From the NCBI GenBank assembly GCA_958298945.1, contig OY282609.1, positions 16,343,826 through 16,407,825 on the forward strand: DNA of 64,000 nucleotides. Direction: 5' to 3'. The DNA is from Atherix ibis. Its lineage: Eukaryota; Arthropoda; Insecta; Diptera; Athericidae. The position numbers and the translations under genes were made by a program. The notes under the pieces were generated by a model, which was not told the DNA's origin, searched no databases, and saw only the letters and a program-made list of their open reading frames with translations. Shown here piece by piece: positions 61,006-64,000 of this stretch; the stretch's first letter is position 1, and each line of letters begins with the position of its first letter.

Positions 61006-61449
61006 ATGGGTGTAGAGAAAAATTGTCTTTTACGTTTTGCAAAATTAACTCCTAACGCGTTTGCCCCAATGAAGGGTTCCCAAAAGGCAGCTGGTTTCGA
61101 TTTGCGGAGCGCATACGACTACGTTGTGCCAGCGCGAGGAAAAGAAATAGTCAAAACCGACTTACAGATTGAATTACCAGAAGGCTGTTATGGTCGTGTG
61201 GCCCCCCGTTCGGGATTAGCGGCAAAGAATTTCATCGACGTTGGCGCCGGAGTTATAGACGAGGATTACAGAGGTAATATCGGCGTTGTACTTTTCAATC
61301 ATTCGGACATAAACTTCGAAGTTAAGGCTGGAGATCGCATCGCCCAGTTGATTTGTGAACGTATTTTCTATCCTGAGTTAGTAGAGGAGAAGAGTCTTAG
61401 TGAAACACAACGCGGCGAGGGTGGATTCGGTTCAACTGGAACTAATTAA
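61006..61449 (+). CDS. dUTPase: dUTPase (deoxyuridine 5'-triphosphate nucleotidohydrolase)
   Basis: Hydrolyses dUTP to dUMP and pyrophosphate, keeping uracil out of DNA and supplying dUMP for thymidylate synthesis. Single exon, 147 residues, the size of a homotrimeric dUTPase subunit. The five conserved motifs are in order: [10 protein letters not shown] (motif 1, about 28-37), [10 protein letters not shown] (2), [20 protein letters not shown] (3, with the base-stacking Tyr and catalytic-water Asp), [12 protein letters not shown] (4), and [12 protein letters not shown] at the C terminus (5, the P-loop-like lid). The start [20 protein letters not shown] has a good fly context (ATCAACATGG). There is no clear nuclear signal in this form. 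The gene lies 1.1 kb downstream of Myo31DF on the same strand. Confidence 0.98.
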   Translation: MGVEKNCLLRFAKLTPNAFAPMKGSQKAAGFDLRSAYDYVVPARGKEIVKTDLQIELPEGCYGRVAPRSGLAAKNFIDVGAGVIDEDYRGNIGVVLFNHSDINFEVKAGDRIAQLICERIFYPELVEEKSLSETQRGEGGFGSTGTN

Positions 61450-61541
61450 GACAAATTATTTCCCACATTTAGTCATTAAGAGTTTCCAAGAAGGAAAATG
61501 TATTAATTTAATTTGATTGTAAAACTTAATAATAAGTTCAT

Positions 61542-61547
61542 AATAAA
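61542..61547 (+). terminator. dUTPase polyadenylation signal
   Basis: AATAAA about 93 nt after the stop codon, followed by T-rich sequence. Confidence 0.6.
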
Positions 61548-62395
61548 TTCCATATTTTATTATAAAAATTTCGTCAAATAGTATAATTTTATGCACCTTG
61601 GAATTCGGTTTGAATTTTAGCGCTTAAATTATTTGTCAATTTCCTAACCTTAATTGTGGCCGAAAGTTTGTTTTTTGTGTTTTTTTCAGTAATATTATTT
61701 TCAGATAAAAATTCCTGTTTTAAATGTAGGAAAGTGATTTTTTTTTGTCTTTGATCGTGTAGATTGGAAATTATTCTTATATAAATATGAATCCTTTATA
61801 ATATCTATTTCTCTGAATTTGTTTATTTTTTGTTTTGGAAAATTGAAAAGTATTAATAAACACAATATTGTCTTTTTCTAAATACAATATTGAATTTTAA
61901 AAACATATTTTACGATTTAAATTAGAAAAAGAATCCGTTTTGTGTCATAAAAAAATGGAAACAGAACAAAAAATACTTTGAAATAGTATAGAAGAAATAG
62001 TTTGTGAGGTAACGTTAAATTTTTTAATTAAATTTTTGCATTTATTTCAGCGATTTTGTTGATTTTCTGGTAACAATTGTCGTGCTTGTAAACGAGCTTT
62101 GCTCATTATTTTATGGCAACCCTGAAAAATTTAGTTCACTATACCAATAGCAGTGGTGAGTAACTAGTAAAATTTGCCATTGTGGGGTTTTTACCATTTC
62201 TTGCCGACTACAGTTTGGTAGTTCGCCTGCTACTATGCAATTTATTTTAACGTTGGGAATAGTTGGCTTTATTTTCTGACTAATTTTTCAATGGGAATTC
62301 GAACAGTTTGGAGCAATGGTTGGAAATTTTTTTCCCCCTAATTTGGCGAGAAAGTCGATAGCGTTCTGGACTACCTACCATCAAAAGGTTGTGGG
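61548..62395. other. Intergenic, nothing recognised
   Basis: From about 62060 the composition becomes more balanced, but no frame or element can be identified before the satellite begins. Confidence 0.45.
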
Positions 62396-64000
62396 TAAAA
62401 TATAAAATATAAAATATAAAATATAAAATATAAAATATAAAATATAAAATATAAAATATAAAATATAAAATATAAAATATAAAATATAAAATATAAAATA
62501 TAAAATATAAAATATAAAATATAAAATATAAAATATAAAATATAAAATATAAAATATAAAATATAAAATATAAAATATAAAATATAAAATATAAAATATA
62601 AAATATAAAATATAAAATATAAAATATAAAATATAAAATATAAAATATAAAATATAAAATATAAAATATAAAATATAAAATATAAAATATAAAATATAAA
62701 ATATAAAATATAAAATATAAAATATAAAATATAAAATATAAAATATAAAATATAAAATATAAAATATAAAATATAAAATATAAAATATAAAATATAAAAT
62801 ATAAAATATAAAATATAAAATATAAAATATAAAATATAAAATATAAAATATAAAATATAAAATATAAAATATAAAATATAAAATATAAAATATAAAATAT
62901 AAAATATAAAATATAAAATATAAAATATAAAATATAAAATATAAAATATAAAATATAAAATATAAAATATAAAATATAAAATATAAAATATAAAATATAA
63001 AATATAAAATATAAAATATAAAATATAAAATATAAAATATAAAATATAAAATATAAAATATAAAATATAAAATATAAAATATAAAATATAAAATATAAAA
63101 TATAAAATATAAAATATAAAATATAAAATATAAAATATAAAATATAAAATATAAAATATAAAATATAAAATATAAAATATAAAATATAAAATATAAAATA
63201 TAAAATATAAAATATAAAATATAAAATATAAAATATAAAATATAAAATATAAAATATAAAATATAAAATATAAAATATAAAATATAAAATATAAAATATA
63301 AAATATAAAATATAAAATATAAAATATAAAATATAAAATATAAAATATAAAATATAAAATATAAAATATAAAATATAAAATATAAAATATAAAATATAAA
63401 ATATAAAATATAAAATATAAAATATAAAATATAAAATATAAAATATAAAATATAAAATATAAAATATAAAATATAAAATATAAAATATAAAATATAAAAT
63501 ATAAAATATAAAATATAAAATATAAAATATAAAATATAAAATATAAAATATAAAATATAAAATATAAAATATAAAATATAAAATATAAAATATAAAATAT
63601 AAAATATAAAATATAAAATATAAAATATAAAATATAAAATATAAAATATAAAATATAAAATATAAAATATAAAATATAAAATATAAAATATAAAATATAA
63701 AATATAAAATATAAAATATAAAATATAAAATATAAAATATAAAATATAAAATATAAAATATAAAATATAAAATATAAAATATAAAATATAAAATATAAAA
63801 TATAAAATATAAAATATAAAATATAAAATATAAAATATAAAATATAAAATATAAAATATAAAATATAAAATATAAAATATAAAATATAAAATATAAAATA
63901 TAAAATATAAAATATAAAATATAAAATATAAAATATAAAATATAAAATATAAAATATAAAATATAAAATATAAAATATAAAATATAAAATATAAAATATA
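62396..64000. repeat. Uninterrupted 7-bp satellite (TAAAATA)n, about 229 copies to the window edge
   Basis: The heptamer TAAAATA repeats with no phase shift or substitution that I can see for 1605 bp. Lines 420 bp apart (60 units) start identically throughout, which checks the phase. It begins abruptly after GGTTGTGGG and runs off the window, so the true length is unknown. Confidence 0.97.

Noticed and set aside
62396..64000. Possible CRISPR-like or telomeric repeat
   Set aside because: There are no spacers and the unit TAAAATA is not a telomere motif; it is a simple satellite in a eukaryotic genome.

Overview
The window is AT-rich animal DNA with spliceosomal genes (GT-AG introns, AATAAA signals). 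The proteins are closest to those of flies: an Earmuff/Fezf zinc-finger factor, Derlin-1, an SNX29-type RUN-PX sorting nexin, a class I myosin of the Myo31DF (myosin ID) type, and dUTPase. In Drosophila melanogaster Derlin-1, Myo31DF and dUTPase, as I recall, map to the same cytological region (31D-F), so 38-61 kb looks like a conserved microsyntenic block. The best guess is a cyclorrhaphan fly with a mariner-loaded genome; a tephritid is plausible but not proven.

Layout. 1-38 kb is gene-poor. It holds one clear gene, erm/Fezf on the minus strand (6981-8543), and many broken mariner-superfamily transposons. 38.3-61.5 kb is a same-strand (+) run of Der-1 (5 exons), an SNX29-like gene (4 exons), Myo31DF (11 coding exons over 13.7 kb) and dUTPase (1 exon). 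I assembled the exons by hand. Each multi-exon gene gives one open frame from ATG to stop (251, 486 and 1006 codons). 62.4 kb to the window edge is a perfect 7-bp AT-only satellite.

Mobile DNA. I count at least fourteen mariner-superfamily insertions or relics from about nine lineages. Six belong to one DD34D family (TIR CGAGGTCTGTTCAAAAAGTA). Others include a mariner nested inside another mariner, a Mos1-like copy 20 bp away, a rosa-type DD41D element, tandemly amplified relics, and a copy antisense in a Myo31DF intron. All copies I read are disrupted. The most unusual object is in Myo31DF intron 1: two inverted ~190-bp mariner 5' ends flank 773 bp of non-mariner DNA, and that DNA has a nearly identical second copy about 1.85 kb away without mariner arms. 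It looks like sequence capture by a fold-back mariner derivative, though other histories are possible.

The host genes do not form a pathway. erm is a neural progenitor transcription factor, Der-1 acts in ER-associated degradation, the RUN-PX protein in membrane traffic, Myo31DF in actin-based chirality, and dUTPase in nucleotide-pool cleaning. Their clustering is most simply inherited gene order. Exon borders, transposon families and gene names rest on reading by eye; no database search was run.
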